Source: Streptomyces sp. A012304
GTDB lineage: Bacteria > Actinomycetota > Actinomycetes > Streptomycetales > Streptomycetaceae
Assembly: GCF_026008495.1 (NCBI RefSeq)
Contig: NZ_BQUN01000103.1
Location: 203,039-267,038 of the forward strand
Direction: 5' to 3'
Length of the DNA stretch: 64,000 bases
A program made the translations under genes and the position numbers. The notes beneath the pieces were generated by a model. That model saw only the letters and a program-made list of their open reading frames with translations, ran no database searches and had not been told where the DNA came from. This document shows, in pieces, positions 53,414-63,247 of this stretch (positions are counted from its first letter, which is position 1; each line of letters opens with the position of its first letter).

Positions 53414-54417
53414 TGACCACCGTCGCCGTGAAGCCCGCCACCATGGCGCAGGCCCTCACACGCGCGCTGCGCGACGCGATGGCCGCGGACCCGTCCGTGC
53501 ACGTCCTGGGCGAGGACGTAGGCACCCTCGGCGGCGTCTTCCGGGTCACCGACGGACTCGCCAAGGAGTTCGGCGAGGACCGCTGCACCGACACCCCGCT
53601 CGCCGAGGCCGGCATCCTCGGCACGGCCGTCGGCATGGCCATGTACGGCCTGCGCCCGGTCGTGGAGATGCAGTTCGACGCCTTCGCCTACCCGGCGTTC
53701 GAGCAGCTCGTCAGCCATGTGGCCCGCATGCGCAACCGCACCCGCGGCCGCATGCCCCTGCCGATCACGATCCGCGTCCCCTACGGCGGCGGCATCGGCG
53801 GCGTCGAGCACCACAGCGACTCCTCCGAGGCGTACTACATGGCCACCCCCGGCCTGCACGTCGTCACGCCCGCCACCGTCGCCGACGCCTACGGCCTGCT
53901 GCGCGCCGCCATCGCCTCCGACGACCCGGTCGTCGTCCTCGAACCCAAGCGCCTGTACTGGTCCAAGGACGCCTGGAACCCCGAGGACCCACAGACCGTT
54001 GAACCCATCGGCCGCGCGGTGGTGCGGCGCTCGGGCCGGAGCGCCACCCTCATCACGTACGGGCCGTCGGTGCCCGTCTGCCTCGAAGCCGCCGAGGCGG
54101 CACGGGCCGAGGGCTGGGACCTCGAAGTCGTCGACCTGCGCTCCCTGGTGCCGTTCGACGACGAGACGGTCTCCGCCTCCGTACGGCGGACCGGACGCGC
54201 GGTCGTCGTCCACGAATCGGGCTCCTTCGCAGGCCCGGGCGGGGAGATCGCGGCCCGTGTCACGGAGCGCTGCTTCCACCACCTGGAGGCACCTGTGCTG
54301 CGCGTGGCCGGATTCGACATCCCCTACCCGCCGCCGATGCTGGAGCGCCACCATCTGCCCGGCGTCGACCGCATCCTGGACGCCGTGGCGCGTCTGCAGT
54401 GGGAGGCCGAGAGCTGA
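53413..54417 (+). CDS. bkdB: Branched-chain 2-oxo acid dehydrogenase E1 beta subunit
   Basis: 334 residues from ATG 53413; the upstream frame belongs to the shadow of bkdA. Transketolase-like beta chain: VLGEDVGTLGGVFRVTDGLAKEFG, RVPYGGGIGGVEHHSDSSEAYYMATPGLHVV, and GRAVVVHESGSFAGPGGEIAARVTE. The stop TGATGG overlaps the E2 start by 1 nt. Pairs with E1 alpha in an alpha2beta2 tetramer. Confidence 0.94.
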   Translation: MTTVAVKPATMAQALTRALRDAMAADPSVHVLGEDVGTLGGVFRVTDGLAKEFGEDRCTDTPLAEAGILGTAVGMAMYGLRPVVEMQFDAFAYPAFEQLVSHVARMRNRTRGRMPLPITIRVPYGGGIGGVEHHSDSSEAYYMATPGLHVVTPATVADAYGLLRAAIASDDPVVVLEPKRLYWSKDAWNPEDPQTVEPIGRAVVRRSGRSATLITYGPSVPVCLEAAEAARAEGWDLEVVDLRSLVPFDDETVSASVRRTGRAVVVHESGSFAGPGGEIAARVTERCFHHLEAPVLRVAGFDIPYPPPMLERHHLPGVDRILDAVARLQWEAES

Positions 54418-55796
54418 TGGCACAGGTGCTGGAGTTCAAGCTGCCCGACCTCGGGGAGGGGCTCACCGAGGCGGAGATCGTGCGCTGGCTGGTCCAGGTC
54501 GGCGATGTGGTCGCCGTCGACCAGCCGGTCGTCGAGGTGGAGACCGCGAAGGCGATGGTCGAGGTGCCCTGCCCCTACGGCGGCGTGGTCACCGCCCGCT
54601 TCGGCGAGGAGGGCACGGAACTGCCCGTCGGCGCCCCGCTGATCACGGTCGCGGTCGGCGCGCCGGCCACGGATGCCGCCCAGGACGGCGCGCAGACCCA
54701 GGGCTCGGGCAACGTGCTCGTCGGATACGGCACGTCGGAGGCGCCCGCGCGCCGCCGCCGGGTACGCCCGGCACGGCCGGCGCCCGCCGTGTCCCAGGCG
54801 CCCGCGACGGCGAACGGGCAGGCCTCCACGACCGACGTGGCGGACGGGCCGGTGCCCGTCATCTCGCCCCTCGTGCGCAGGCTCGCCCGCGAGAACGGCC
54901 TCGACCTCAGGGAGCTGACCGGCTCCGGACCCGACGGGCTGATCCTGCGGGCCGACGTCGAGTACGCGCTGCGGGCCGCCGCCGCCCAGGGCCGCGCCCC
55001 CGCACCCGCCCGGCCGCAGGAGGCCATGGCACCGGCGCCCGCCGCCGCCCTCACCGGCCCGCAGGAGGCGGCCCTGCCTCCGGCCCCCGCACTCGCCCCC
55101 GCCTCCGCCGGCACCCGCATCCCGCTCAAGGGCATCCGGGGCGCCGTCGCCGACAAGCTCTCCCGCAGCCGGCGCGAGATCCCCGACGCGACCTGCTGGG
55201 TGGACGCCGACGCGACGGAGCTGATGCGCGCCCGCGCGGCCATGAACGCGGCCGGGGGACCGAAGATCTCCGTCCTCGCACTGCTGGCCCGCATCTGCAC
55301 CGCGGCCCTGGCCCGCTTCCCGGAGCTGAACTCCACCGTCGACCAGGAGGCCCGGGAGGTCGTCCGCTTCGACCACGTCCACCTCGGCTTCGCCGCGCAG
55401 ACGGAGCGGGGGCTCGTCGTCCCCGTCGTCCGCGACGCGCACGCCCGGGACACCGAGGGCCTCTGCGCGGAGTTCGCCCGGCTCACCGAGGCGGCCCGCG
55501 CCGGCACCCTCACCCCGAGCGACCTGACCGGCGGGACGTTCACTCTGAACAACTACGGCGTGTTCGGCGTCGACGGCTCCACGCCGATCATCAACCACCC
55601 CGAGGCCGCCATGCTCGGTGTCGGCCGTATCGTCCCCAAGCCGTGGGTGCACGAGGGAGAGCTGGCGGTGCGCCAGGTCGTGCAGCTCTCCCTCACCTTC
55701 GACCACCGGGTGTGCGACGGCGGCACGGCGGGCGGCTTCCTGCGGGACGTCGCGGACTGCGTGGAACAGCCGGCGGTGCTGCTGCGCACCCTGTGA
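54417..55796 (+). CDS. bkdC: Branched-chain 2-oxo acid dehydrogenase E2 (lipoyl acyltransferase)
   Basis: 459 residues from ATG 54417. Lipoyl domain with the lipoylation Lys in VEVETAKAMVEVP (Lys45); an Ala/Pro linker; peripheral-subunit binding domain (VISPLVRRLARENGLDLREL, about 143-180); another linker; the catalytic domain with the active-site LTFDHRVCDGGTAGGFL (His near 428). It transfers the acyl group to CoA. No E3 gene is next to it, so lipoamide dehydrogenase is supplied from elsewhere. Confidence 0.95.
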   Translation: MAQVLEFKLPDLGEGLTEAEIVRWLVQVGDVVAVDQPVVEVETAKAMVEVPCPYGGVVTARFGEEGTELPVGAPLITVAVGAPATDAAQDGAQTQGSGNVLVGYGTSEAPARRRRVRPARPAPAVSQAPATANGQASTTDVADGPVPVISPLVRRLARENGLDLRELTGSGPDGLILRADVEYALRAAAAQGRAPAPARPQEAMAPAPAAALTGPQEAALPPAPALAPASAGTRIPLKGIRGAVADKLSRSRREIPDATCWVDADATELMRARAAMNAAGGPKISVLALLARICTAALARFPELNSTVDQEAREVVRFDHVHLGFAAQTERGLVVPVVRDAHARDTEGLCAEFARLTEAARAGTLTPSDLTGGTFTLNNYGVFGVDGSTPIINHPEAAMLGVGRIVPKPWVHEGELAVRQVVQLSLTFDHRVCDGGTAGGFLRDVADCVEQPAVLLRTL

Positions 55797-55850
55797 TCGC
55801 GCGGCCGCTCCCGCGTTCCCCGTGACGCGGGCGCCGCGCATACTCGGGGG

Positions 55851-56858
55851 GTGACCTCGAACGAGCCCGGGCAGGCCGCCGAAGCCGCCCGCAGCGAGCC
55901 CCGGCAGGCCGCCGAAGCCGCCGCCCGCAGCGGCTTCGGCGCCCATGACGCCGTCGTGCTCGCCGGCGGCGGAGCCCGGCGGCTCGGCGGCGCCGACAAG
56001 CCCGGCGTCCGGGTGGGCGGGCGAGCGCTGCTCGACCGGGTGCTGGGCGCCTGCGCCGACGCCCGCACGACCGTCGTGGTCGCCGATCCCCGGCCCACCG
56101 CCCGGCCCGTGCGGTGGGCGCGCGAGGACCCGCCCGGAGCGGGACCCCTCGCCGCTCTCGGCGCCGGCCTCGCCCACACCACCGAGGACGTCGTCCTCGT
56201 CCTCTCCGCCGACCTGCCCTTCCTCGCGGCGGACACCGTACGGCGGCTGCTGACCGCCCTGCGCACCAGCGGAGCCGACGGCGCGCTGCTCACCGACGCC
56301 GACGGCCGCGACCAGCCGCTCGTCGCCGCGTACCGCACCGCAGCCCTGCGCCATGGACTGGCGCTGCTCGGCGCCGGACCCGACGGCCTCACCGGGCTGC
56401 CCCTGCGCCGGCTGACCGCCGGCCTCCACCTCACCCGCGTCCCCGACCCCGTCGCGTCCTTCGACTGCGACACCTGGGACGACATCGCCACCGCCAGGGC
56501 ACGTATCAGGGAGCATGGCCACGTGTTGGATGAATGGATTTCCGCAGTCAAGGACGAGCTGGGCATCGACCTCGACGTCGACACCGGCGCCCTCCTCGAC
56601 CTCGCCCGTGACGCCGCCCACGGAGTGGCCCGGCCCGCGGCCCCGCTGACCACCTTCCTGGTCGGCTACGCGGCCGCCCGGGCCCAGGGCGGCCCCGAGG
56701 CCGTCGCCGAGGCCACCCGCAAGGCCGTCGCCCTCGCGGCGCGCTGGGCCGCCGAAGCCGACGGCACCGCGGCGCCCGGCCCGGGCAGCGCCCCCGGCAC
56801 CCAGCAGCCCGACGTGGCCCCCGACGCCACCCCCGACACCCGCCCGGACGCCGGATGA
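55851..56858 (+). CDS. MobA-like molybdenum cofactor guanylyltransferase fused to DUF6457
   Basis: 335 residues from GTG 55851. After a short Ala/Glu-rich lead (1-30) the NTP-transferase domain shows VVLAGGGARRLGGADKPGVRVGGRALLDRVLGAC, DPPGAGPLAALGAGL and LSADLPFL, as in MobA. From about residue 222 a separate domain begins, HVLDEWISAVKDELGIDLDVDTGALLDLARDAAHGVARPAAPLTTFLVGYAAA, matching DUF6457. An acidic Pro/Ala tail ends it. The moeA start overlaps the stop by 4 nt. MobA attaches GMP to molybdopterin; the role of the DUF6457 part is unknown. Confidence 0.88.
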   Translation: MTSNEPGQAAEAARSEPRQAAEAAARSGFGAHDAVVLAGGGARRLGGADKPGVRVGGRALLDRVLGACADARTTVVVADPRPTARPVRWAREDPPGAGPLAALGAGLAHTTEDVVLVLSADLPFLAADTVRRLLTALRTSGADGALLTDADGRDQPLVAAYRTAALRHGLALLGAGPDGLTGLPLRRLTAGLHLTRVPDPVASFDCDTWDDIATARARIREHGHVLDEWISAVKDELGIDLDVDTGALLDLARDAAHGVARPAAPLTTFLVGYAAARAQGGPEAVAEATRKAVALAARWAAEADGTAAPGPGSAPGTQQPDVAPDATPDTRPDAG

Positions 56859-58243
56859 CCGCCCCCGGCATCCGGGACGGCCAAGACGTCGAGGACCTCG
56901 ACGTCGAGGAGGTGCTCGCCCTCGTGAAGGACGACAACGGCCCCACCCGCCCGGCCGGCGGCGGTTCCCCCGCGCCCGCCGCGTCACCCGCGCCCGGCGA
57001 GCACCACGACGCCCACCCCCCGCACGCCCACAAGGCCCGCCACCACGCCACCCCGTGGGCCGAGGCGCGGACGATCGCCGCCCGCGCCGCACGCTCCGCG
57101 ACCCGCCGCACCCCCGTCTCCGTCACCCTCGGCGACGCCCTCGGGCTCACCCTCGCCGCCCCTCTCACCGCCCTCACCGACCTGCCCTCCTTCGACACCT
57201 CCGCGATGGACGGCTGGGCGGTCGCCGGTCCAGGCCCCTGGGCCGTACGGGACGAGGGTGTCCTCGCCGGGCACGCCGAGCCCGCGCCCCTCATCGACGG
57301 CGAGGCCGTCCGGATCGCCACCGGCGCCCGAATCCCCCCGGACACCACGGCCGTCCTGCGCAGCGAACACGGCCGTACCGACGAGAAGAACCGGCTGCAT
57401 CCGACCCGCGAGATCCAGCACGGCCAGGACATCCGGCCGCGCGGCCAGGAGTGCCGCAGCGGCGACCTCCTGCTGCCCACCGGGGCCGTGGTGACTCCGG
57501 CGGTGCTCGGGCTCGCCGCGGCCGCCGGATACGACACGCTGGCCGCCGTCCCCCGGCCCCGGGTCGAGCTGCTCGTCCTGGGCGACGAACTGCTCACCGA
57601 GGGCCGACCCCACGACGGCCTGATCCGGGACGCCCTCGGCCCGATGCTGCCCCCCTGGCTGCGGGCGCTGGGGGCCGAGGTCGTGGCCCTGCGCCGCCTC
57701 GGTGACGACGCGGAGGCCCTGCACCAGGCCCTGACGACCTCTGAGGCCGACCTGATCGTCACCACCGGCGGCACGGCCGCCGGACCGGTCGACCATGTGC
57801 ACCCCGTCCTGCGCCGTATCGGGGCCGACCTCCTCGTCGACGGTGTCAAGGTGCGCCCCGGCCACCCGATGCTCCTCGCCCGCATCAGGGACGACCAGCA
57901 CCTCGTCGGGCTGCCCGGCAACCCCCTCGCGGCCGTCTCCGGACTACTGACGCTGGCCGAGCCCCTGCTGCGAGCCCTCGCCGCCCGCCCTGCGCCGGAG
58001 CCGTACGCGCTGCCCCTGCGGGACGCGATTCACGGGCATCCGCAGGACACCCGGCTCGTCCCCGTCGTCCTGCGGGGTGACCATGCCGTGCCGCTGCACT
58101 ACAACGGCCCGGCGATGCTGCGGGGCATCGCGGCGGCGGACGCCCTCGCCGTCGTACCGCCGGGTGGTGCGCGGTCGGGTCAGGAGACGGAGATGCTGGA
58201 CTTGCCGTGGGCAGCTGCCGGGGTCGAGTCCTGTTTCACGTGA
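56855..58243 (+). CDS. moeA: Molybdopterin molybdenumtransferase MoeA
   Basis: 462 residues from ATG 56855, overlapping the MobA-like gene by 4 nt. After an extended N-terminus (about 75 residues) the MoeA core has LTDLPSFDTSAMDGWAVAG, IATGARIPPDTTAVLRSE, IRPRGQECRSGDLLLPTG, the MoCF domain VELLVLGDELL and LIVTTGGTAAGPVDHV, and GLPGNPLAAVSGLLTL. It inserts molybdate into molybdopterin. The last codons TGT TTC ACG TGA lie inside a parS site, so the stop codon is part of the ParB-binding sequence. Confidence 0.95.
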   Translation: MTAPGIRDGQDVEDLDVEEVLALVKDDNGPTRPAGGGSPAPAASPAPGEHHDAHPPHAHKARHHATPWAEARTIAARAARSATRRTPVSVTLGDALGLTLAAPLTALTDLPSFDTSAMDGWAVAGPGPWAVRDEGVLAGHAEPAPLIDGEAVRIATGARIPPDTTAVLRSEHGRTDEKNRLHPTREIQHGQDIRPRGQECRSGDLLLPTGAVVTPAVLGLAAAAGYDTLAAVPRPRVELLVLGDELLTEGRPHDGLIRDALGPMLPPWLRALGAEVVALRRLGDDAEALHQALTTSEADLIVTTGGTAAGPVDHVHPVLRRIGADLLVDGVKVRPGHPMLLARIRDDQHLVGLPGNPLAAVSGLLTLAEPLLRALAARPAPEPYALPLRDAIHGHPQDTRLVPVVLRGDHAVPLHYNGPAMLRGIAAADALAVVPPGGARSGQETEMLDLPWAAAGVESCFT

Positions 58244-58247
58244 AACA
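58232..58247. promoter_or_regulatory. parS site 1, overlapping the moeA stop codon
   Basis: TGTTTCACGTGAAACA, a perfect parS. The TGA of CACGTGAAAC is the moeA stop (58241-58243). Confidence 0.97.
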
Positions 58248-58270
58248 TCCAGAGTGGGCCGTCCGAGCCG

Positions 58271-58286
58271 TGTTTCACGTGAAACA
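58271..58286. promoter_or_regulatory. parS site 2
   Basis: TGTTTCACGTGAAACA, perfect, 39 bp after the start of site 1. Confidence 0.97.
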
Positions 58287-58306
58287 CCCGGATGGCTCCT
58301 CTCATC

Positions 58307-58322
58307 GGTTTCACGTGAAACG
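58307..58322. promoter_or_regulatory. parS site 3
   Basis: GGTTTCACGTGAAACG keeps the full 14-bp palindromic core GTTTCACGTGAAAC and differs only at the outer bases. It lies 14 bp before the stop of the convergent K+ channel gene. Confidence 0.9.
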
Positions 58323-58335
58323 TCCTCAGGTCTTT

Positions 58336-59448
58336 TCAGACCTGCTCGCTGGTCGCGGCCCGGCTCACCGTGATGACGTGATCCCCCAGCTTGAGGTTCT
58401 GCAGCCGGGGGTCGGCGAACTCCAGCAGGTCCCTGCCTCGGAGGACGGCCAGGACCAGGTCAGGGCAGGCGCGTGGCGACTTCCCCACCTCGTCCTCGGT
58501 GATGGGGCGTTCGATGAGCTCCAGCCCGCTGCCGAGGGTCATGAGGTCCTCCAGGGTCCGGCCCACGGTCGGGCTGACCATGGAGACTCCGAGCAGACGG
58601 CCGGCGGAGCTGGAGCTGGTGATCACGGTGTCCGCGCCGCTCTGCTTGAGCAGCGGCACGTTCTCGTCCTCGCGGGCTGCGACGACGATCGTGGCGCGCC
58701 GGTTCAGCTGACGGGCGGTGAGTGTGACCAGGGCGGAAGTGTCGTCGCGCTGCGGGGCGACGATCACCCGGGAGGCGCGCTGGGCCTCGGCCTTGAGGAG
58801 TGTCTCGGAGCGGGTGGCGTCCCCGGTCACCGACACCAGCCCGTCGTCTCCGGCGGCCTGCGCGGCCTTGCTCTGGGAGTCCACCACGACGATGCGTTCC
58901 TTGGGAATGCCCTGGCCGATGAGCGTCTCGATGGCGTGGCGGCCCTTCGTGCCGTATCCGACGACCACGACGTGGTCATGGGTGCGGGTGCGCCAGCGGT
59001 GGACACGGACCTGTTGCCGGGTGCGCTCGGTGAGCACTTCGAGGGTCGTGCCGACCAGGATGATCAGGAACAGCACCCGCAGCGGGGTGATGACCAGGAT
59101 GTTGACGAGTCGGGCCGCGTCGCTGACGGGCGTGATGTCGCCGTATCCGGTGGTGGAGAGGGTGACGGTGGCGTAGTAGGCGGCGTCGAGGAAGTCGAGG
59201 GAGCCGTCGGAATTGTCGTTGTAGCCCTCGTGGTCGGCGTAGACGATCAATGTGGTGAGGGCGAGGACGAGCAGGCCCATGGCGAGGCGGCGCAGCACCT
59301 GCTGGAGCGGCGGGAGGCCGCTCTGCAGTGGCATGGTGATGGCGCGGCCCGCTTCGGCGTCGTCGCGGGCCTCGGTGCGCGAGCGGCGCCAGAGCAACCT
59401 CAGAAGAGAAGCCCTGCCCGGCTCGGGCTGTCGTTCCTGTTCGCGCAT
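58336..59448 (-). CDS. Potassium channel with RCK (TrkA-N) domain
   Basis: 370 residues from ATG 59448 (GGGGGG seven nt upstream; ATG 59490 is an alternative). Two membrane helices (LRRLAMGLLVLALTTLIVY and LVNILVITPLRVLFLIILVG) flank a pore with the selectivity filter TTGYGD (99-104). A cytosolic RCK domain follows from about 158: VVVVGYGTKGRHAIETL with the Rossmann glycines, VVDSQ, GDATRSETLL and VAAREDENVPLLKQSGADTVIT. A MthK/Kch-like channel gated by nucleotide or ion binding is expected. Divergent from a pore-less paralogue. Confidence 0.93.
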   Translation of the reverse strand: MREQERQPEPGRASLLRLLWRRSRTEARDDAEAGRAITMPLQSGLPPLQQVLRRLAMGLLVLALTTLIVYADHEGYNDNSDGSLDFLDAAYYATVTLSTTGYGDITPVSDAARLVNILVITPLRVLFLIILVGTTLEVLTERTRQQVRVHRWRTRTHDHVVVVGYGTKGRHAIETLIGQGIPKERIVVVDSQSKAAQAAGDDGLVSVTGDATRSETLLKAEAQRASRVIVAPQRDDTSALVTLTARQLNRRATIVVAAREDENVPLLKQSGADTVITSSSSAGRLLGVSMVSPTVGRTLEDLMTLGSGLELIERPITEDEVGKSPRACPDLVLAVLRGRDLLEFADPRLQNLKLGDHVITVSRAATSEQV

Positions 59449-59569
59449 CGCGTGCCCCCCTGTGGCGGTGATCCGGTCGATGGGCACCATGGTCGCGGGC
59501 GGGCTCTCACCCGTCAGCAAGCAACACGTGCCCGCACACAGGTTTCGCTCAGCATCCCGGAGGTCCCCC

Positions 59570-60229
59570 TTGCGCGACCACACTGTCGTCGTCGGCTTCG
59601 GCACGAAGGGGCGGTCCGCGATTCGGACCGTCTGTGCGTCTGGCCTGCGGAAAGAACAGGTCGTCGTGATCGACCCTGGTTCGAAGATGGTCGACGCGGC
59701 GAAGGCCGAGGGGTACGAGGCCGTGCTCGGGGACGGGACGCGCGGTGACGTGCTGCGGCGGGCCGAGGTGCAACGGGCGGGACGGATCATCATCGCGACC
59801 GAGCGCGACGACACGGCCGTCCTGGTGGCGCTGACGGCCCGCCAGCTCAATCCCCGCGCGAAGATCGTGGCCGCGGTCCGGGAGGAGGAGAACGCGCCGC
59901 TGCTGCGGCAGTCCGGCGCCGACGAGGTCGTGACCAGCGCTGGAGCGGCCGGGCGGCTGCTGGGCCTGTCGGTGCTCAGCCCCGCGGCCGGCCGGGTCAT
60001 GGAGAACCTGATGCATCAGGGCAGCGGCCTCGACATCGTCGAACGCCCGGTCACCAAGGCCGAGGCGGGGCGCACGCCGCGTGAGACGGAGGACCTGGTG
60101 GTGAGCGTCGTCCGCGGTCACCGGGTCCTCGCCTACGACGACCCGGCCGTCGGTGTCCTGGAGCTGACGGACCGGTTGGTCACGATCGTGCGTGTGCCGC
60201 CGCCGCCTCCGACGGCACCCCGCCTCTGA
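59570..60229 (+). CDS. Stand-alone RCK/TrkA-N domain protein
   Basis: 219 residues from TTG 59570, which sits 7 nt after GGAGG. It begins directly with the Rossmann motif HTVVVGFGTKGRSAIRTV and continues VVVIDPGSKM, LGDGTRGDVLRRAEVQRAGRIIIATERDDTAVLVALTARQLNPRAKIVAAVREEENAPLLRQSGADEVVTSAGAAGRLLG, in parts, parallel along its length to the RCK half of the neighbouring channel. There is no pore or membrane helix. It probably forms mixed rings with the channel or serves a separate transporter. Confidence 0.9.
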   Translation: MRDHTVVVGFGTKGRSAIRTVCASGLRKEQVVVIDPGSKMVDAAKAEGYEAVLGDGTRGDVLRRAEVQRAGRIIIATERDDTAVLVALTARQLNPRAKIVAAVREEENAPLLRQSGADEVVTSAGAAGRLLGLSVLSPAAGRVMENLMHQGSGLDIVERPVTKAEAGRTPRETEDLVVSVVRGHRVLAYDDPAVGVLELTDRLVTIVRVPPPPPTAPRL

Positions 60230-60254
60230 CCCACGGTCTACTTGCGCCAGGCGC

Positions 60255-61099
60255 CTACTTGCGGTTGTACAGCCGCATCGTCACCGGCCCGAAAACCAGC
60301 ACGAACAGGCCCGCCCACCCCAGCGACCAGGCGATCTCGGCGGTCGGCCAGTCACCCGCCATCAGCCCGCGCACCGCGGAGGACAGATGGGTGACCGGGC
60401 TGTTGTTGACGAACGCCTGGAGCCAGCCCGGCATGGTCTTCGGGTCGACGAACACGTTGGACAGGAAGGTCAGCGGGAAGATCACCATCATGCTGACGCC
60501 CATCACCGACTTCTCGGTGCGCAGCAGCAGCCCGAACATCGTCCAGATCCACGAGAACGCGAACGAGAAGACGATCAGCAGGGCGATCCCGGCGGCCACG
60601 CCGACGACCCCGCCGTCCGGCCGGTAGCCGAGGATCATGCCGACGGTCAGCATCACCACGGAGGCGATGGTGTAGCGCAGCGCGTCACCGAGGAGGTAGC
60701 CGACCATCGTGGACGGCCGCCAGATCGGCAGTGACCGGAAGCGGTCGAAGACGCCCTTCTCGATGTCGGTGTTCACCGAGACACCCGTGTACATGGTGAT
60801 CATCACGACCGACATCACCAGGATGCCCGGCAGCAGGAACTGGATGTACTCCTTCGGCGACCCGGCCAGGGCGCCACCGAACAGGTACGTGTACATCAAC
60901 ACCATCATGATCGGGAACGCCGTGACGTCGAAGAGCTGCTCCGGCACGTGTTTGATCTTCAGGATGGCCCGCCAGCCGAAGGTGAGCGAGGCCGACCAGG
61001 CGCTCGGGCGCGGCGGCCGTTCCTTCGACACGAGCAGCGCGGCGAGGGAGTCGGCGCTGACGGGGGCGAGTTCCTGGGCGTCGTTGGTCGTCGCGGTGC

Positions 61100-61103
<4 letters not shown>
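60255..61103 (-). CDS. DrrB-type ABC-2 transporter permease
   Basis: 282 residues, ATG 61103, overlapping the ATPase gene by 4 nt. Six membrane segments of the ABC-2 fold with LFDVTAFPIMMVLMYTYLFGGAL, GVSVNTDIEKGVFDRFRSLPIWRPSTMVGYLLGDALRY (DrrB signature DIEKGVFDRFRS) and SNVFVDPKTMPGWLQAFVNNSPVTHLSSAVRGL. Forms an exporter with the ATPase; substrate unknown, drug or lipid export is usual. Confidence 0.93.
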
Positions 61104-62107
<1,004 letters not shown>

Positions 62108-62252
62108 GGGGAGTCCTTCCACGCACTTGGGTTACGCATGGGGAGACCTTCACCGTCGCGCAAACTCATCGGTCCCGCACAGGGATTTCCCGAAGGACCG
62201 GTCCAATGACGTACGCGAGTGCGACCCGGGACCGAGGAGTAGCGTCCCTCCC

Positions 62253-63233
62253 ATGCATGCGATCACGATTCCCGAACCTGGTGGTCCCGAGGCGCTGGTG
62301 TGGGACGAGGTCCCCGATCCCGTACCCGGCGAGGGCGAGGTCCTGGTCGAGGTGGCGGCCAGCGCCGTCAACCGTGCCGACCTGCTGCAACGGCAGGGCT
62401 TCTACGACCCGCCGCCGGGCACGTCGCCCTACCCCGGCCTGGAGTGCTCCGGCCGTGTCGCCGCGCTCGGCCCGGGGGTCTCCGGCTGGGCCGTCGGTGA
62501 CGAGGTGTGTGCCCTACTGGCCGGTGGCGGTTACGCCGAGAAGGTCGCCGTTCCGGCCGGCCAGCTGCTGCCCGTCCCGAAGGGGATCGACATCGTGCAG
62601 GCCGCGGCGCTGCCCGAGGTGACCTGCACGGTCTGGTCGAACGTCTTCATGATCGCCCACCTGCGCCCCGGCGAGACGCTCCTCGTGCACGGCGGTTCCA
62701 GCGGCATCGGCACCATGGCGATCCAGCTGGCGAAGGCCGTCGGCGCGAAGGTCGCCGTGACGGCGGGCAGTGAGGAGAAGCTGCGGCGGTGCGCCGAGCT
62801 GGGCGCGGACGTCCTGATCAACTACCGCGAGCAGGACTTCGTCGCCGAGCTGAAGCAGGCGACGGACGGTGCCGGCGCGGATGTCATCCTCGACAACATG
62901 GGCGCCAAGTACCTGGAGCGCAACGTCCACAGCCTCGCCGTCAACGGGCGCCTCGCGATCATCGGCATGCAGGGAGGCGTCAAGGGCGAGCTGAACATCG
63001 GCGCGCTCCTCGCCAAGCGGGCCGCGATCAGCGCGACGACGCTGCGGGCGCGGCCCCTCGGCGAGAAGGCGGCGATCGTCGCGGCCGTGCGCGAGCACGT
63101 CTGGCCCCTGCTCTCCGCCGGTCATGTCCGGCCCGTCGTCGACCGCCGGATCCCGATGACCGACGCGGCCACCGCCCACCGGGTCATCGAGGACAGCGGC
63201 CACATCGGCAAGGTCCTCCTGGTCACCCCGTAG
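62253..63233 (+). CDS. NAD(P)H-quinone oxidoreductase (zeta-crystallin type)
   Basis: 326 residues from ATG 62253. Medium-chain reductase without zinc ligands: MHAITIPEPGGPEALVW, NRADLLQRQGFYDPPPGTSPYPGLECSGRVAALG, and the NADPH loop LLVHGGSSGIGTMAIQLAKAVGAKVAVTAGSEEK. It resembles the PIG3 branch (FYDPPPGTS). It probably reduces quinones or enoyl compounds. Divergent from the DrrA gene across 145 nt. Confidence 0.93.
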   Translation: MHAITIPEPGGPEALVWDEVPDPVPGEGEVLVEVAASAVNRADLLQRQGFYDPPPGTSPYPGLECSGRVAALGPGVSGWAVGDEVCALLAGGGYAEKVAVPAGQLLPVPKGIDIVQAAALPEVTCTVWSNVFMIAHLRPGETLLVHGGSSGIGTMAIQLAKAVGAKVAVTAGSEEKLRRCAELGADVLINYREQDFVAELKQATDGAGADVILDNMGAKYLERNVHSLAVNGRLAIIGMQGGVKGELNIGALLAKRAAISATTLRARPLGEKAAIVAAVREHVWPLLSAGHVRPVVDRRIPMTDAATAHRVIEDSGHIGKVLLVTP

Positions 63234-63247
63234 GTCTGCCGGTCTCC

